Positions 7,141 to 16,313 of a DNA stretch of 64,000 nucleotides are shown in pieces. Source of the DNA: Agitococcus lubricus (lineage in GTDB: Bacteria > Pseudomonadota > Gammaproteobacteria > Pseudomonadales > Moraxellaceae); contig NZ_QAON01000016.1 in assembly GCF_003051055.1 (NCBI RefSeq), positions 1 to 64,000 on the forward strand. The letters are read 5' to 3'. Below the pieces are notes generated by a model. The model was not told the origin of the DNA, did no database searches, and saw nothing but the letters and a program-made list of their open reading frames with translations. Position 1 is the first letter of the stretch. Each line of letters begins with the position of its first letter. Made by a program: the position numbers and the translations under genes.

Positions 7141-10100
7141 GCTATACTTTCCTCTGAGCTATCCTCGTTCCATGCGGGAAGGGTAATTTGGACAATCACG
7201 CCTCGGCCTTGGTCATAGTCGGCTTTGTCCATTAACTGAATTTTACCGCCATGCTCGCCAATAATCCCGTGTACTAAGGCCAAGCCTAAGCCTGTGCCTT
7301 TGCCTGTTTCTTTGGTCGTGACAAAGGGTTCAAATAAATTATCACGAATCGTCCCTTCGGGTAGCCCTGTGCCAAAATCCTCGACGTCAATATGCACGAA
7401 ATTGCCGTTACTGTGTGCTTCTACAATAATATGGCTATCGGTTTGGCTGGCATCACGGGCGTTACTGAGTAGATTAACAAAGACTTGCATTAAACGCTGT
7501 GTATTGCCACGTACATAAATATCTTCTGCACAAAAATTATCAAAATGATAGTCCTTACTGCCTGAAAGCTGTAAGAGATTAATTGCCTCGTTGATGATAT
7601 TACGCAAATTCACGGCCTGATAATTGATATAACTATCTGTACGCGCAAAACCCACTAAAGAGCGGACAATATTGGTAATACGTTGTGTTTGGGTAAGAAT
7701 CAAACTGCTGGCTTCTACAATTTCGGGGTCTTGATATTCGGCTTTGAGATTTTGAGCAAGGCAAGCAATGCCTGTGATAGGATTGCCAATTTCATGGGCG
7801 ACCCCTGCCGCCAAACGACCTAAGGCTGCTAAGCGTTCGTTATGTGCTAATTGCGACTCTAAGCGCTCAAGCTCAGTCACATCTTCTAAAACAATTACTT
7901 GACTGCTGCCCATATCGATAGCTTTTTCTTGTTCACCGATAAAAGCACGGTGTAAATTGACCCAACGACTTTGACCTTGGCTAAAAATTTGTTGGTTATA
8001 GAGCTGCACATCGGGGCTATGTAAAAAGTCGTTTAACAAGGTTTGCCACGGCTCGGCAAGGTCAGTGAGCCGAGAGCCGATAACCTCATCATCACTGATG
8101 CCTGTCATTTCCATTAAGGCACGATTCCAGCTTAATACTTCAAGGTCACGGCCTAAAGAACAGACACCAATCGGTAAGTCGTATAAGGTTTGACGGTGAA
8201 AACGACGCAGTGCATCCAGCTCACCCGCTAAACCCGACATGCGGTGGCGATATTCTTCTAGTCTAGACTCGACATAATGAATATCTTCACTGGCAGGACT
8301 TTCGGGACGAATTTGATACGATAAATGCGTATCTAAAATCTCATGGGCAACCGAAGGCCCCAACAAACCTGATAAGTTAGATTCTATTTGGTCGCGTAGA
8401 CGTCTGAGGGCATAGGGGCGGGTTTCGTCGTGATTCATGCCTAAATCATGTAAGGCTTGTTCGACTTCGCGTTCTGCTGTCAGATGACCCAATACATCAC
8501 TGAGAGACTCAATAAAATCATCAACAGATTTGGCTTTTAATGACCAACGATAGGGACGACGCAGATTATCGACCGCACAACTATCGGCTGCCATTTGTTC
8601 CGAAGGCGTTTGTTTGGTCATTAAAGACACCACAAACATGACAAAAGCATTTGCTAAGGTGCTGCCCAAACCAATATGGTGCCAATAAATGGGGTCTTCA
8701 AATAAGGTTAAATTGAGTGCTAATAATTGTGTGAATAGGTTGGGTAAATTGAGCACATAAGGCACAACCAATACGCCAAACCAAATACATAAACCCACCA
8801 ATAAGCCCGATAAAAAGCCAGCACGGGTTGCGCGTGGCCAAAATAAAACACTGACTAAACCCGGCGCAAATTGTAATGTCCCAACAAAAGTAAGAATAGC
8901 CATATCGGTCATCGTATGTTCATGCGTAAACAAACGATAAAACGCATAAGCCATAATCATAATCAACACAATTAAAGCGCGTCTGACCCAAATTAACCAA
9001 CGGTATAAATTATAATCGGGCGAGGGTTGTGACAAGGGTAAGACTAAATGGTTGAGCACCATAGATGATAAGGCTAAAGACGTGACGACAATAGTGCCAC
9101 TGGCGGCTGAAATCCCACCAATAAATACTAATAAGGGCAGCCATTTAGTTTCACTGGCTAAGGCCACGCCAATCGTAAAGTATTCAGGATGGGAAGTGAG
9201 TTCTAATTTAATGCCTGCCCATAAAATAATGGGGATACATAAGGCCATAATAAATAAATAGCTCGGTAATCCCCAACTGGCGGTTAATAAAGCACGTGGC
9301 TGAAAATTCTCGGTAAATACCATGTGATACATAAAGGGCATCACAACAGCAGAAAATAAAAAAGCTAAAATTAAACTATGCCAAATCCCATTTTCTTTGA
9401 GGGGAACATATAATAATTCTAAAGCGTCTTTATGATGAGCCAGCCAATAATCTAGCCCACTATTGCCATCAAACACAAAAAATAACGCATAGCCTGCGAC
9501 ACATAACATCATCACTAATTTGACAATAGATTCAATCGCAATACTGACAACTAAACCATCATGTTTATATTGCGGTGTTAAGGGTTTGGCACCAAAAAGT
9601 AGGGTAAAGAGGGTAATAGCTAAACAAAAAATAATGGCAATACTGTGTTGATTGGTTTCGTGAGTTAATAAATTGGCTGTATCTGCCACCGCACGTATTT
9701 GCAGTGCCAACAGCGGCAACAAAGCCAATAACATCATAATGGTTGTCAGCGAACCGACAAATTGACTTCGATAACGAAACGCAAATAAATCGGCGAGCGA
9801 ACTGAGTTGATGATTTTTAGTTAATCGTAAAATAGGACTTAATAAAACGGGTGCTAATAAAAAAGCACCTGAAACACCTAAATAAAAAGCTAAAAAATTA
9901 TAGCCAGTCTCATACGCAAAACCGACAACACCATAGATGCCCCATGCACTGATATATACACCGAGCGATAAGACATAAATAGTGGGATTACGAATCCATT
10001 TAGTATGAATTAAACCAGACTCGCTGAGGTGTGCAATGGCAAATAATAAAAATAAATAACCAATACCTAATGTTAATAACTCAATTGGATTAAAGATCAT
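7137..10100 (-). CDS. cbrA: CbrA: SLC5 transporter-fused sensor histidine kinase
   Basis: CbrA is an inner-membrane sensor kinase whose N-terminal half is a sodium/solute symporter-like (SLC5) domain of about 13 helices (residues 1-500). A linker and a PAS domain (about 640-750) follow. HisKA has its phosphoacceptor in GVAHEIGNPITG. The HATPase shows N box NLLSNARD, G1 DFGTGLPE and G2 GTGLGLALVHG. The long upstream frame starts at 10121, but the ATG at 10100 is preferred because it gives a MIFNPIELL start like known CbrA proteins and places the gene 11 bp inside the end of cbrX. That overlap suggests translational coupling. It gives 987 residues, the usual length. Confidence 0.95.
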   Translation of the reverse strand: MIFNPIELLTLGIGYLFLLFAIAHLSESGLIHTKWIRNPTIYVLSLGVYISAWGIYGVVGFAYETGYNFLAFYLGVSGAFLLAPVLLSPILRLTKNHQLSSLADLFAFRYRSQFVGSLTTIMMLLALLPLLALQIRAVADTANLLTHETNQHSIAIIFCLAITLFTLLFGAKPLTPQYKHDGLVVSIAIESIVKLVMMLCVAGYALFFVFDGNSGLDYWLAHHKDALELLYVPLKENGIWHSLILAFLFSAVVMPFMYHMVFTENFQPRALLTASWGLPSYLFIMALCIPIILWAGIKLELTSHPEYFTIGVALASETKWLPLLVFIGGISAASGTIVVTSLALSSMVLNHLVLPLSQPSPDYNLYRWLIWVRRALIVLIMIMAYAFYRLFTHEHTMTDMAILTFVGTLQFAPGLVSVLFWPRATRAGFLSGLLVGLCIWFGVLVVPYVLNLPNLFTQLLALNLTLFEDPIYWHHIGLGSTLANAFVMFVVSLMTKQTPSEQMAADSCAVDNLRRPYRWSLKAKSVDDFIESLSDVLGHLTAEREVEQALHDLGMNHDETRPYALRRLRDQIESNLSGLLGPSVAHEILDTHLSYQIRPESPASEDIHYVESRLEEYRHRMSGLAGELDALRRFHRQTLYDLPIGVCSLGRDLEVLSWNRALMEMTGISDDEVIGSRLTDLAEPWQTLLNDFLHSPDVQLYNQQIFSQGQSRWVNLHRAFIGEQEKAIDMGSSQVIVLEDVTELERLESQLAHNERLAALGRLAAGVAHEIGNPITGIACLAQNLKAEYQDPEIVEASSLILTQTQRITNIVRSLVGFARTDSYINYQAVNLRNIINEAINLLQLSGSKDYHFDNFCAEDIYVRGNTQRLMQVFVNLLSNARDASQTDSHIIVEAHSNGNFVHIDVEDFGTGLPEGTIRDNLFEPFVTTKETGKGTGLGLALVHGIIGEHGGKIQLMDKADYDQGRGVIVQITLPAWNEDSSEESIA

Positions 10101-10266
10101 GAATATCTCGACTTCTGCCAATCCAAAAACTTAAAACGATTAAAATAAACCAAATAACAAAAGGTCTACCCCATGCAGTACCACCTAAACTCCACCATTC
10201 AATAATGGCAGGGGATAATAAATAAGCACCTGCAATAAAAATTAATACGAGGCGGTCAATATACAT
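10090..10266 (-). CDS. cbrX: CbrX-like small inner-membrane protein upstream of cbrA
   Basis: This is a 58-residue ORF, easily missed by length filters, read by translating the 170 bases between gluQ and cbrA. It starts MYIDRLVLIF and ends WIGRSRDIHDL. It is almost entirely two hydrophobic helices (about 5-22 and 36-50) joined by an IIEWWSLGG loop and closed by a short charged tail. An AGGAAC ribosome binding site lies 6 bases before the ATG. Its last 11 bp overlap the start of cbrA. Pseudomonas has a small gene in this position, called cbrX, translationally coupled to cbrA. The assignment rests on size, topology and position; its biochemical role is not known to me. Confidence 0.85.
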   Translation of the reverse strand: MYIDRLVLIFIAGAYLLSPAIIEWWSLGGTAWGRPFVIWFILIVLSFWIGRSRDIHDL

Positions 10267-10276
10267 AATGTGTTCC

Positions 10277-11149
10277 TCATACAGTGAGGCGTTTAGGAAT
10301 GTTGGCAGCCGACCAATGCCGAGCCGCCCATGACAGTATAGTCTCTTTAGTGTCGTATTGTAGCTCTATAGGAGGGTGTTGTCCGAGTTGTTGCAAACAT
10401 AGATATAACATTGCCGAGGGGTGTTTAGTGCTTAATGCTTGTGCGCCCGTTTGTTTGGATAGTTTTTCACCTAAAATATTGGTGACTAAGGGGACATGAC
10501 AATACGCCACAGATGCTAATTTTAAGCGCCGCTGTAAATAGATTTGTCGGGTCGTATTGTCTAATAAGTCCGCACCACGCACCACCTCTGTGATGCCTTG
10601 TAGTGCATCATCAACGACAACGGCTAGTTGATATGCAAATAAACCATCACGTCTAAAAAGCACAAAGTCGCCCACTGTTTGGCTAATATCGTCTTGTTGT
10701 GTCCCAAAAACAGCATCATTAAATTGTATCAGGCTATTATCGGGTACACGCAAGCGGGCAGCACTGTGTGGCCGTTGTGTTAAGAAAGTACGGCATTTGC
10801 CTTGATAAATGCTATATCCCGTTTTATTTAAGTCACTACGACTACAATCACACCAAAAAATATCCCCTTGTTGTTGTAAGTATTGCAAGGCTTCTCGGTA
10901 ATGGTGATGACGTTGGCTTTGATAAATCACATCACCGTCCCAAGACAAACCATATTGGCCTAATGTGTCAAGGATATTCGCCGCAAAATGGGGCTGACAA
11001 CGGGGGGTGTCTATATCTTCAATACGCACCAACCAACGGCCATTAACCGAACGTGCTGCGCACCAACTGGCGAGCGCTGCTAATAAAGAGCCGTGATGTA
11101 GAGCACCTGTAGGTGAGGGCGCAAAACGACCAATATAAGATGACATCAT
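10277..11149 (-). CDS. gluQ: Glutamyl-Q tRNA(Asp) synthetase
   Basis: GluQ is a truncated glutamyl-tRNA synthetase-like enzyme that attaches glutamate to the queuosine base of tRNA(Asp). The protein shows the class I catalytic signature GRFAPSPTGALHHGSL (HIGH variant HHGS), a zinc site with Cys residues in FWCDCSRSDL and GKCRTF, and a KMSKS-like EKLSKQ. It lacks the anticodon-binding half of real GluRS, as expected at 290 residues. A second ATG immediately follows the first. It sits downstream of dksA behind a strong terminator, the well-known dksA-gluQ arrangement, so its expression likely depends on readthrough or a local promoter. Confidence 0.96.
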   Translation of the reverse strand: MMSSYIGRFAPSPTGALHHGSLLAALASWCAARSVNGRWLVRIEDIDTPRCQPHFAANILDTLGQYGLSWDGDVIYQSQRHHHYREALQYLQQQGDIFWCDCSRSDLNKTGYSIYQGKCRTFLTQRPHSAARLRVPDNSLIQFNDAVFGTQQDDISQTVGDFVLFRRDGLFAYQLAVVVDDALQGITEVVRGADLLDNTTRQIYLQRRLKLASVAYCHVPLVTNILGEKLSKQTGAQALSTKHPSAMLYLCLQQLGQHPPIELQYDTKETILSWAARHWSAANIPKRLTV

Positions 11150-11160
11150 GGTGATAAGCA

Positions 11161-11192
11161 GGAAAAAACGAAAGGGGGGAGCACCCCCCTTT
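11161..11192 (-). terminator. Strong intrinsic terminator between dksA and gluQ
   Basis: Nine perfectly paired bases (AAAGGGGGG at 11171-11179, CCCCCCTTT at 11184-11192) flank an AGCA loop. On the minus strand a TTTTTT run follows (A tract at 11163-11168). It lies between the dksA stop and the gluQ start, so most dksA transcripts should end here. Confidence 0.9.
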
Positions 11193-11231
11193 GATGATAT
11201 AGGTCTAAGTAAGCCCTAGGCGAGAGGCGAT

Positions 11232-11684
11232 TTAGCCGCCTGTTTGTTTTTCTTTAATTTCTGCTAGGGTTTTACAGTCTATACATAAGGTGGCGGTGGG
11301 ACGTGCTTCTAAACGACGAATACCAATTTCGACACCGCATTCTTCGCAGTAACCGTAGTCGCCTTCTTCAATGGATTTGAGCGTGGAATCAATTTTACGA
11401 ATTAATTTACGCTCACGGTCACGGGCGCGTAATTCGATAGAAAACTCTTCTTCTTGGGTGGCACGGTCATTAGGGTCTGGTAGGTTAGCCGATTCATCTT
11501 GCATATGATGTACGGTACGGTCTACCTCTTCCATCAGTTCGCGTTTCCAAGCTTCAAGGATATTACGAAAGTGCGTGAGCTGCGCACTATTCATATATTC
11601 TTCACCCGCTTTAGCTTGATAAGGCGCAAAGCCATAAATGAGGGTGCTTTCTTTATTTAGTGGTTTGGCTGTTGCGGTTGCCAT
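11232..11684 (-). CDS. dksA: RNA polymerase-binding transcription factor DksA
   Basis: DksA inserts a coiled coil into the RNA polymerase secondary channel and, with ppGpp, mediates the stringent response. The acidic coiled-coil tip is visible in [14 protein letters not shown] (the DxxDxA region). The C4 zinc finger is CEECG...CIDC near residues 115-140. The length of 150 residues is standard. A terminator separates it from gluQ. Confidence 0.97.
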   Translation of the reverse strand: MATATAKPLNKESTLIYGFAPYQAKAGEEYMNSAQLTHFRNILEAWKRELMEEVDRTVHHMQDESANLPDPNDRATQEEEFSIELRARDRERKLIRKIDSTLKSIEEGDYGYCEECGVEIGIRRLEARPTATLCIDCKTLAEIKEKQTGG

Positions 11685-11807
11685 GTTGTCAGCTCCTTCA
11701 GGGCTAAATCAAAATTCTACAGTATGCAGGACTTAGGCCAAATATCGTAAATAGTCTCGTTAAAGTCTAAAAAATACGCGTTTTTTAGCTAGACAGCGGG
11801 GCTATTG

Positions 11808-12125
11808 TCACGTATTTAACCAAATAATCCCATTTTCAACACTCAAGGTCATTTTTTTCAGTGACTGGCCAGAGCAAGGGCCACGGACACAATATCCATC
11901 TTCGATTCGAAATAAGGCACCGTGATTAGCACATAATAAATAGCGTTGGCTTAAATCCATAAATACATCGGGTTGAAAATTCAAACCAATGCCAATATGG
12001 GGACAACTGTTCAAATAACAATAGACTTCAACACCCCGACGCACCACAATCACTTCACCAAGTGGCGTACGAAAGCCTTTGGCATCTTGGTCTGGAATAT
12101 CGGCTAAGGTGCAGAGTCTAAGCAT
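11808..12125 (-). CDS. Rieske [2Fe-2S] ferredoxin-like protein
   Basis: This is a 105-residue single-domain Rieske protein. The cluster ligands are in SCPHIGIGL (CxH) and LLCANHGALF (CxxH), in the right order and spacing, and the fold continues to RGPCSGQSL. It lacks the membrane anchor of bc1 complexes and the catalytic partner of dioxygenases. It therefore resembles the small NirD/BphF-like ferredoxins whose partner is usually unknown. It stands alone on the minus strand and the neighbours give no functional clue. Confidence 0.88.
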   Translation of the reverse strand: MLRLCTLADIPDQDAKGFRTPLGEVIVVRRGVEVYCYLNSCPHIGIGLNFQPDVFMDLSQRYLLCANHGALFRIEDGYCVRGPCSGQSLKKMTLSVENGIIWLNT

Positions 12126-12202
12126 ATTTATTTATCATTATCAAAACATACACAATCGCTGACGCGAAGCGCCAGAGACACTGAGGTGCCTGTGCAGCCA
12201 GT

Positions 12203-12240
12203 CATGCGTCCAAGATAGGCGGTTAGCGGAAGGACGCATG
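12203..12240. repeat. 9-bp inverted repeat downstream of pfkB
   Basis: CATGCGTCC at 12203-12211 pairs perfectly with GGACGCATG at 12232-12240 across a 20-base loop. It lies in the 177-bp gap between the pfkB stop and the Rieske gene. There is no T tract on the minus side, so it is not a standard intrinsic terminator for pfkB. Confidence 0.6.
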
Positions 12241-12302
12241 CTTATTTCTTTTTGACAGTCTACTCTCAATCCCCGTTTTTTGGCAAATTTTCTGTGGTGA
12301 GC

Positions 12303-13301
12303 TTAAGGTAAATCTAACTCAGCTAAAATTTGTGTGTACTGCGTTTGTGCCAAACGAGGGCCAAATTGACTGACAACTTGAGCAGAAATTTTTGCTGCTA
12401 AACGGCCACATGCTGTTAACGGCCAGCCCTGACTTAAACCGTATAAAAATGCGCCTGCAAACGCATCGCCAGCTCCATTAGAGTCAACGGCGGTGACAGG
12501 ATAGGGCGCGATGACAGTACTTTTGCCTTGTTCGCTAATCAATGCACCTGCACTACCGCGTGTCACGACGACAAGTGGACTGAGTTGATGTAATTGGCTA
12601 ATCGCCTCTGTTAAGGATTCGGTATTAGCCTATAAAGTGGCTTCAGTTTCATTGCAAAACAAAATATCAACCCCGTCAGCGAGCATTTCGCTTAGGCCAT
12701 CACGTGCATATTGCACCATCGCAGGGTCAGAAAAGGTGAGTGCGGTACAAATATTTTGTGCTTTAGCTAATGCACGTGCCGCAGAGACCGCGTGACGAGC
12801 CGAGGCTGAGGTAGCCAAGTAGCCTTCAATATATAAGAAGCGTGCTTTGGTGAGAGCGTCTAAGTCCAGTTCTTGTGGACTGAGTTCGGCTGTGATACCT
12901 AAGAACGTATGCATGGTACGCTCAGAGTCAGGCGTGACCATGACCACACAAGTGCCCGTGATGCCGTCAGCCACTTGGGCATGACGTGGCGCTTTGACCC
13001 CTGCAGCATTGAGGTCGTGTAAATAAAAGTCGCCATTGGCATCAGCGGCTACTTTGCAAGCATAAAACGCTGAGCCACCTAGCGCTGCAAAAGCAATGAC
13101 ACTATTAGCGGCTGAGCCGCCAGAGGCGCGTTTCGCACATTCAAAGCGTTGATGAAGGGCGCTGAGTAGGGTGTGTTGTTGTGTGGCATCAATCAGTGTC
13201 ATTTGGCCTTTTTGAATCGCATGATGTTGTAAAAAGGCATCGTCTACCACATATTCACTATCGACTAAGGCATTACCAATGGCATATAAATCAACAGACA
13301 T
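12303..13301 (-). pseudogene. PfkB-family (adenosine kinase-like) gene interrupted by one in-frame TAG
   Basis: The two halves form one continuous PfkB carbohydrate/nucleoside kinase of about 331 codons. The N-terminal half starts MSVDLYAIGNALVDSE, with AKRASGGSAANSV as the substrate-binding GGSAAN motif, and ends at NETEATL. There a TAG (12630-12632) interrupts it. Translation in the same frame continues ANTESLTEAISQL, then VTRGSAGAL and VDSNGAGDAFAGAF, which holds the catalytic GAGD. No frameshift or missing segment is seen, only one codon changed. Without readthrough the product would lose its catalytic Asp. Residues around the stop match what the family has there. It may be a young pseudogene, a suppressed stop or a sequencing error. 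An alternative start is the ATG at 13316. Confidence 0.88.
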
Positions 13302-13544
13302 AAGGCTTCTACTCATAAAAACGGCTGACAAACGGAGAGGCAATTCCGCGTAGGGTCGTATTGACTATCTGTGGACTGACGTCATTAACTTAACCACCGT
13401 ATCTTCAGTATGTCTCTTTATTGAAAAAGAGCGACTTAGGAAAAAACGCGTCGTGCCTGTATCTGTCAAAAAAGATGCGTTGTTATAGCAGGTCTTGGTA
13501 TGCAGTCAATACTTTTTCAATGACTTGTGGATTAAACACGCCAT

Positions 13545-14780
13545 TTAAGGTCGATAGGGGGCAGCAACCGTCCCCTTAGGATGTGTATACCAGCCAACAT
13601 CCTCTCCCTGAGCGGGCAACTCTTGGCGTACTTTGAGTACAGTAAACATGCCACCCATTTCTATAGACCCAAATGGCCCTTGTCCTGTCATCATAGGTAG
13701 GGTGTTTTCGGGTAGCGACATGACCATCTCTCCCATATCGCCCATGCCGTTTTCACCCATTGCCATGACGTGTTGTTCGGGCATCAGCTTTTGAACTTTT
13801 GCGGCAATATCATCATGCTTGACCCCCAACATATTACGTAAACTGTGTCCCATTGGCCCCATCGTGTGGTGGGATTTATGGCAGTGAAATGCCCAGTCCC
13901 CTAGGTTGTCTGCAATAAACTCAATGACCCGTATTGCTCCCACAGGTACGTCTGTCGTGACATCAGCATATTGTAAGGCTTCTGGTATCCAACCACCATC
14001 AGTGGCACTGACCTTAAAGCGATGGCCATGTAAATGAATAGGATGATTAGTCATACTTAAATTGGCTAAGCGAATACGCACGCGGTCGCCTTGTTTAACA
14101 ACCATATGTGGAATGGCCGGAAAAACTAAGGAGTTCATTGACCATGTGTTAAAGTCAGTCATGGTGTGGGGTTTAGGCGTATAAGTCCCTGCATCAATAT
14201 CCCAACTCATCAGCATAAAAGCAAAGTCATGGTCAACTGGTCTAAAGTGTGGATGTTTAGGATGCACGATAAACATGCCCATGGCACCCATTGCCATTTG
14301 AAACATTTCGTCAGAGTGCGAATGGTACATAAAAGTACCTGAGTCTTTGGCGATAAACTCATAGACATAGGTTTCACCTACAGGAATATGTGTTTGTGTC
14401 AGGCCACCGACACCGTCCATACCATTGGGGAGAATTAACCCATGCCAATGCACACTCGTTTTTTCGGGTAGTTTATTCGTCACTAAAATGCGTACTCTAT
14501 CGCCTTCAATGACTTCAATCGTTGGGCCAGGCGTAGACCCGTTATAACCCCACGCATTGACATAAAAGTTGTTAGCAAACTGACGCACAACAGGTTCTGC
14601 AATTAAATGAAACTCTTTAGCACCTGCCTTGAATTGCCACGCTGCTGTCGGTACCCCTAAGGTCTTGACGGGCTGAAAGGGTGAGCGAGTGATGGTTTTT
14701 TGGACATGTTTCACCGAGGCGTTGACACTGCTAACCAATGTACTGAGAGCACTGAGGGTAAAGAGTTGACGACGATTCAT
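13545..14780 (-). CDS. Periplasmic multicopper oxidase
   Basis: This laccase-type copper oxidase probably acts in copper detoxification. The N-terminus (MNRRQLFTLSALSTL) is a signal with a twin arginine, suggesting Tat export of a folded, copper-loaded protein. Copper-binding motifs appear in order: HWHG (T2/T3), YHSHSD, HPIHLHGH, and HCHKSHHTMGPMGH with the T1 Cys-His pair. Three cupredoxin domains are expected within 411 residues. A Met/Gly-rich stretch near 340-375 (MAMGENGMGDMGEM) could bind Cu(I). Its start overlaps the upstream TolC-family gene by 4 bp, so the two are co-translated. The substrate is inferred from the family, not shown. Confidence 0.92.
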   Translation of the reverse strand: MNRRQLFTLSALSTLVSSVNASVKHVQKTITRSPFQPVKTLGVPTAAWQFKAGAKEFHLIAEPVVRQFANNFYVNAWGYNGSTPGPTIEVIEGDRVRILVTNKLPEKTSVHWHGLILPNGMDGVGGLTQTHIPVGETYVYEFIAKDSGTFMYHSHSDEMFQMAMGAMGMFIVHPKHPHFRPVDHDFAFMLMSWDIDAGTYTPKPHTMTDFNTWSMNSLVFPAIPHMVVKQGDRVRIRLANLSMTNHPIHLHGHRFKVSATDGGWIPEALQYADVTTDVPVGAIRVIEFIADNLGDWAFHCHKSHHTMGPMGHSLRNMLGVKHDDIAAKVQKLMPEQHVMAMGENGMGDMGEMVMSLPENTLPMMTGQGPFGSIEMGGMFTVLKVRQELPAQGEDVGWYTHPKGTVAAPYRP

Positions 14781-16081
14781 GGTTGCTGCTCCAACGCATT
14801 ATTGGCAATCACGGCTTGCTGGATAGGCATATTTAGCCATTGTTCAAGTACAGCTTGTGCCAACATAAAACGATTCAAGGCCTCTAAATAGGCATGTTTG
14901 GCTTGTTGTTCTTTTTGGCTAGCAGTAATTAAATCTTCTAGATTTTCTAACATGCCGTTATAACGTAAACCTGTTTCTATGCGAATATTGGTATAGAGTG
15001 GCGTTATCTTTTGCTGCCATGTACGTGCATCTTGCCAATAAGATTGCCATTGCTGATAAGCGAGTTTACTTTGCCATTTGACGTTTAATTTTTCTTGTGC
15101 CAGTGCAGCTTGGGCGCGGTATTGTTCTGCTTGGCTAAGGGTATAAGTCAGTGGGATCTCTAATCCTAGGCTCATACTTCGTTCAGTCTCTGGACTATTT
15201 TGCGCTACGCTACCACCTAAACTGACGGCATTAGCCCAACGTTGTTTTTTGCGTAATTGTTGCTGTGTATCTTCGTGGCTTAATTTCATTTCTGCTAATA
15301 AAATCGCAGGATGACGGCTCAATGCTAATTGTTCCACTTGGGGTAAATAAGGTAACTGCGCAGGTAATACGGCTAATTCTTCGCTCACTTGCCATGTATC
15401 CTGTTCGGGGGCAAGACCTAATAGCTGGTTGAGTTCGGTACGGAACAAAGCCTGTTGACGCTGATTTTCAGCCAATGCCAATTGGGCTTCATGTTCGCCT
15501 AATAACGCATGGTCACGTTCTCTGACGGCAATATTCCCTATTTGAAATTGGCGTTGGGCTAACTCTGCAGCTGCATGCGCAGCATCGGCAATTTGACCTA
15601 GAGCAAGCTGTTGTGCTTGACTTGTTTGCACCTGATAGAAGGTTTTGCGTACTTGTTGGGCAAACTGAAGGAGGTCTACGTGTGCTTTCGCTAAGGCTTG
15701 CTGCTGTTGGCTGTTGCGAATTTTCTTATAATAACTTGACCATAACAAGCGACTGACCGCCAATTCGACATTAGTCGTTAATACTCCCTGATGCGGACTC
15801 AGAAGTCGCTCAATACGGAGTTGTAGTGGTAGCCAATTAGCCTCTTGATTTGCCTCATCATATTGTTGATGTAACTCCGCAATAATGGCGTGTACCGTTG
15901 GGCTTTGACTCAGCGCAATAGTCACCGCATTATCAACAGTTAAGGGTTGTGCCAATAACGTGGTGATGGCTTTGCTGTTTTGAGGGGTCGTGATGGGGTT
16001 TGGCATAAAAGCCGCTGGTGGCATTGATGTTGATTGACAAGCAGTCAGCGTTGAGCAGATAACAAGAAGCCAAGCACGCAT
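14777..16081 (-). CDS. TolC-family outer-membrane efflux lipoprotein
   Basis: This is an outer-membrane channel component of the TolC/CusC type. The signal peptide ends in a lipobox (STLTAC), predicting a lipid-anchored protein. The body is rich in Ala/Gln/Leu heptads typical of the helical barrel, with two repeats (about 60-240 and 260-430). It overlaps the multicopper oxidase by an ATGA junction, pointing to a shared metal-handling role. The membrane-fusion and RND pump partners usually found beside CusC are absent here. Confidence 0.88.
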   Translation of the reverse strand: MRAWLLVICSTLTACQSTSMPPAAFMPNPITTPQNSKAITTLLAQPLTVDNAVTIALSQSPTVHAIIAELHQQYDEANQEANWLPLQLRIERLLSPHQGVLTTNVELAVSRLLWSSYYKKIRNSQQQQALAKAHVDLLQFAQQVRKTFYQVQTSQAQQLALGQIADAAHAAAELAQRQFQIGNIAVRERDHALLGEHEAQLALAENQRQQALFRTELNQLLGLAPEQDTWQVSEELAVLPAQLPYLPQVEQLALSRHPAILLAEMKLSHEDTQQQLRKKQRWANAVSLGGSVAQNSPETERSMSLGLEIPLTYTLSQAEQYRAQAALAQEKLNVKWQSKLAYQQWQSYWQDARTWQQKITPLYTNIRIETGLRYNGMLENLEDLITASQKEQQAKHAYLEALNRFMLAQAVLEQWLNMPIQQAVIANNALEQQP

Positions 16082-16230
16082 AAAAAACCTAAAGTAAAAG
16101 AATTAAATTGGATATACATGATGATTTAGGTGTTGAGGCCAGTGCATCTAGCCAACTTAATAAGGCGTAAAATATGACAAAGTCATTGCTACCTCAGTCT
16201 TAACATCAACGAAATAGATACCTATTGCTA

Positions 16231-16271
16231 AAATAAAAAAGGACTATCATAGGCTTTTAGGATGATAGTCC
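16231..16271 (-). terminator. Intrinsic terminator of the START-domain gene
   Basis: A perfect 10-bp stem (GGACTATCAT at 16241-16250, ATGATAGTCC at 16262-16271) with an 11-base loop is followed on the minus strand by TTTTTTATTTT. It lies about 40 bp past the stop of the START-domain gene and ahead of the TolC/oxidase pair. Confidence 0.88.
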
Positions 16272-16313
16272 CCGATACATACTCATGTCTTGCGTCAATG
16301 TGTTTAGCGCGTG

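Noticed and set aside
12150-12260. Possible small RNA or riboswitch between the Rieske gene and pfkB
   Set aside because: Only one 9-bp inverted repeat is present, with no further conserved structure or promoter that I can identify.
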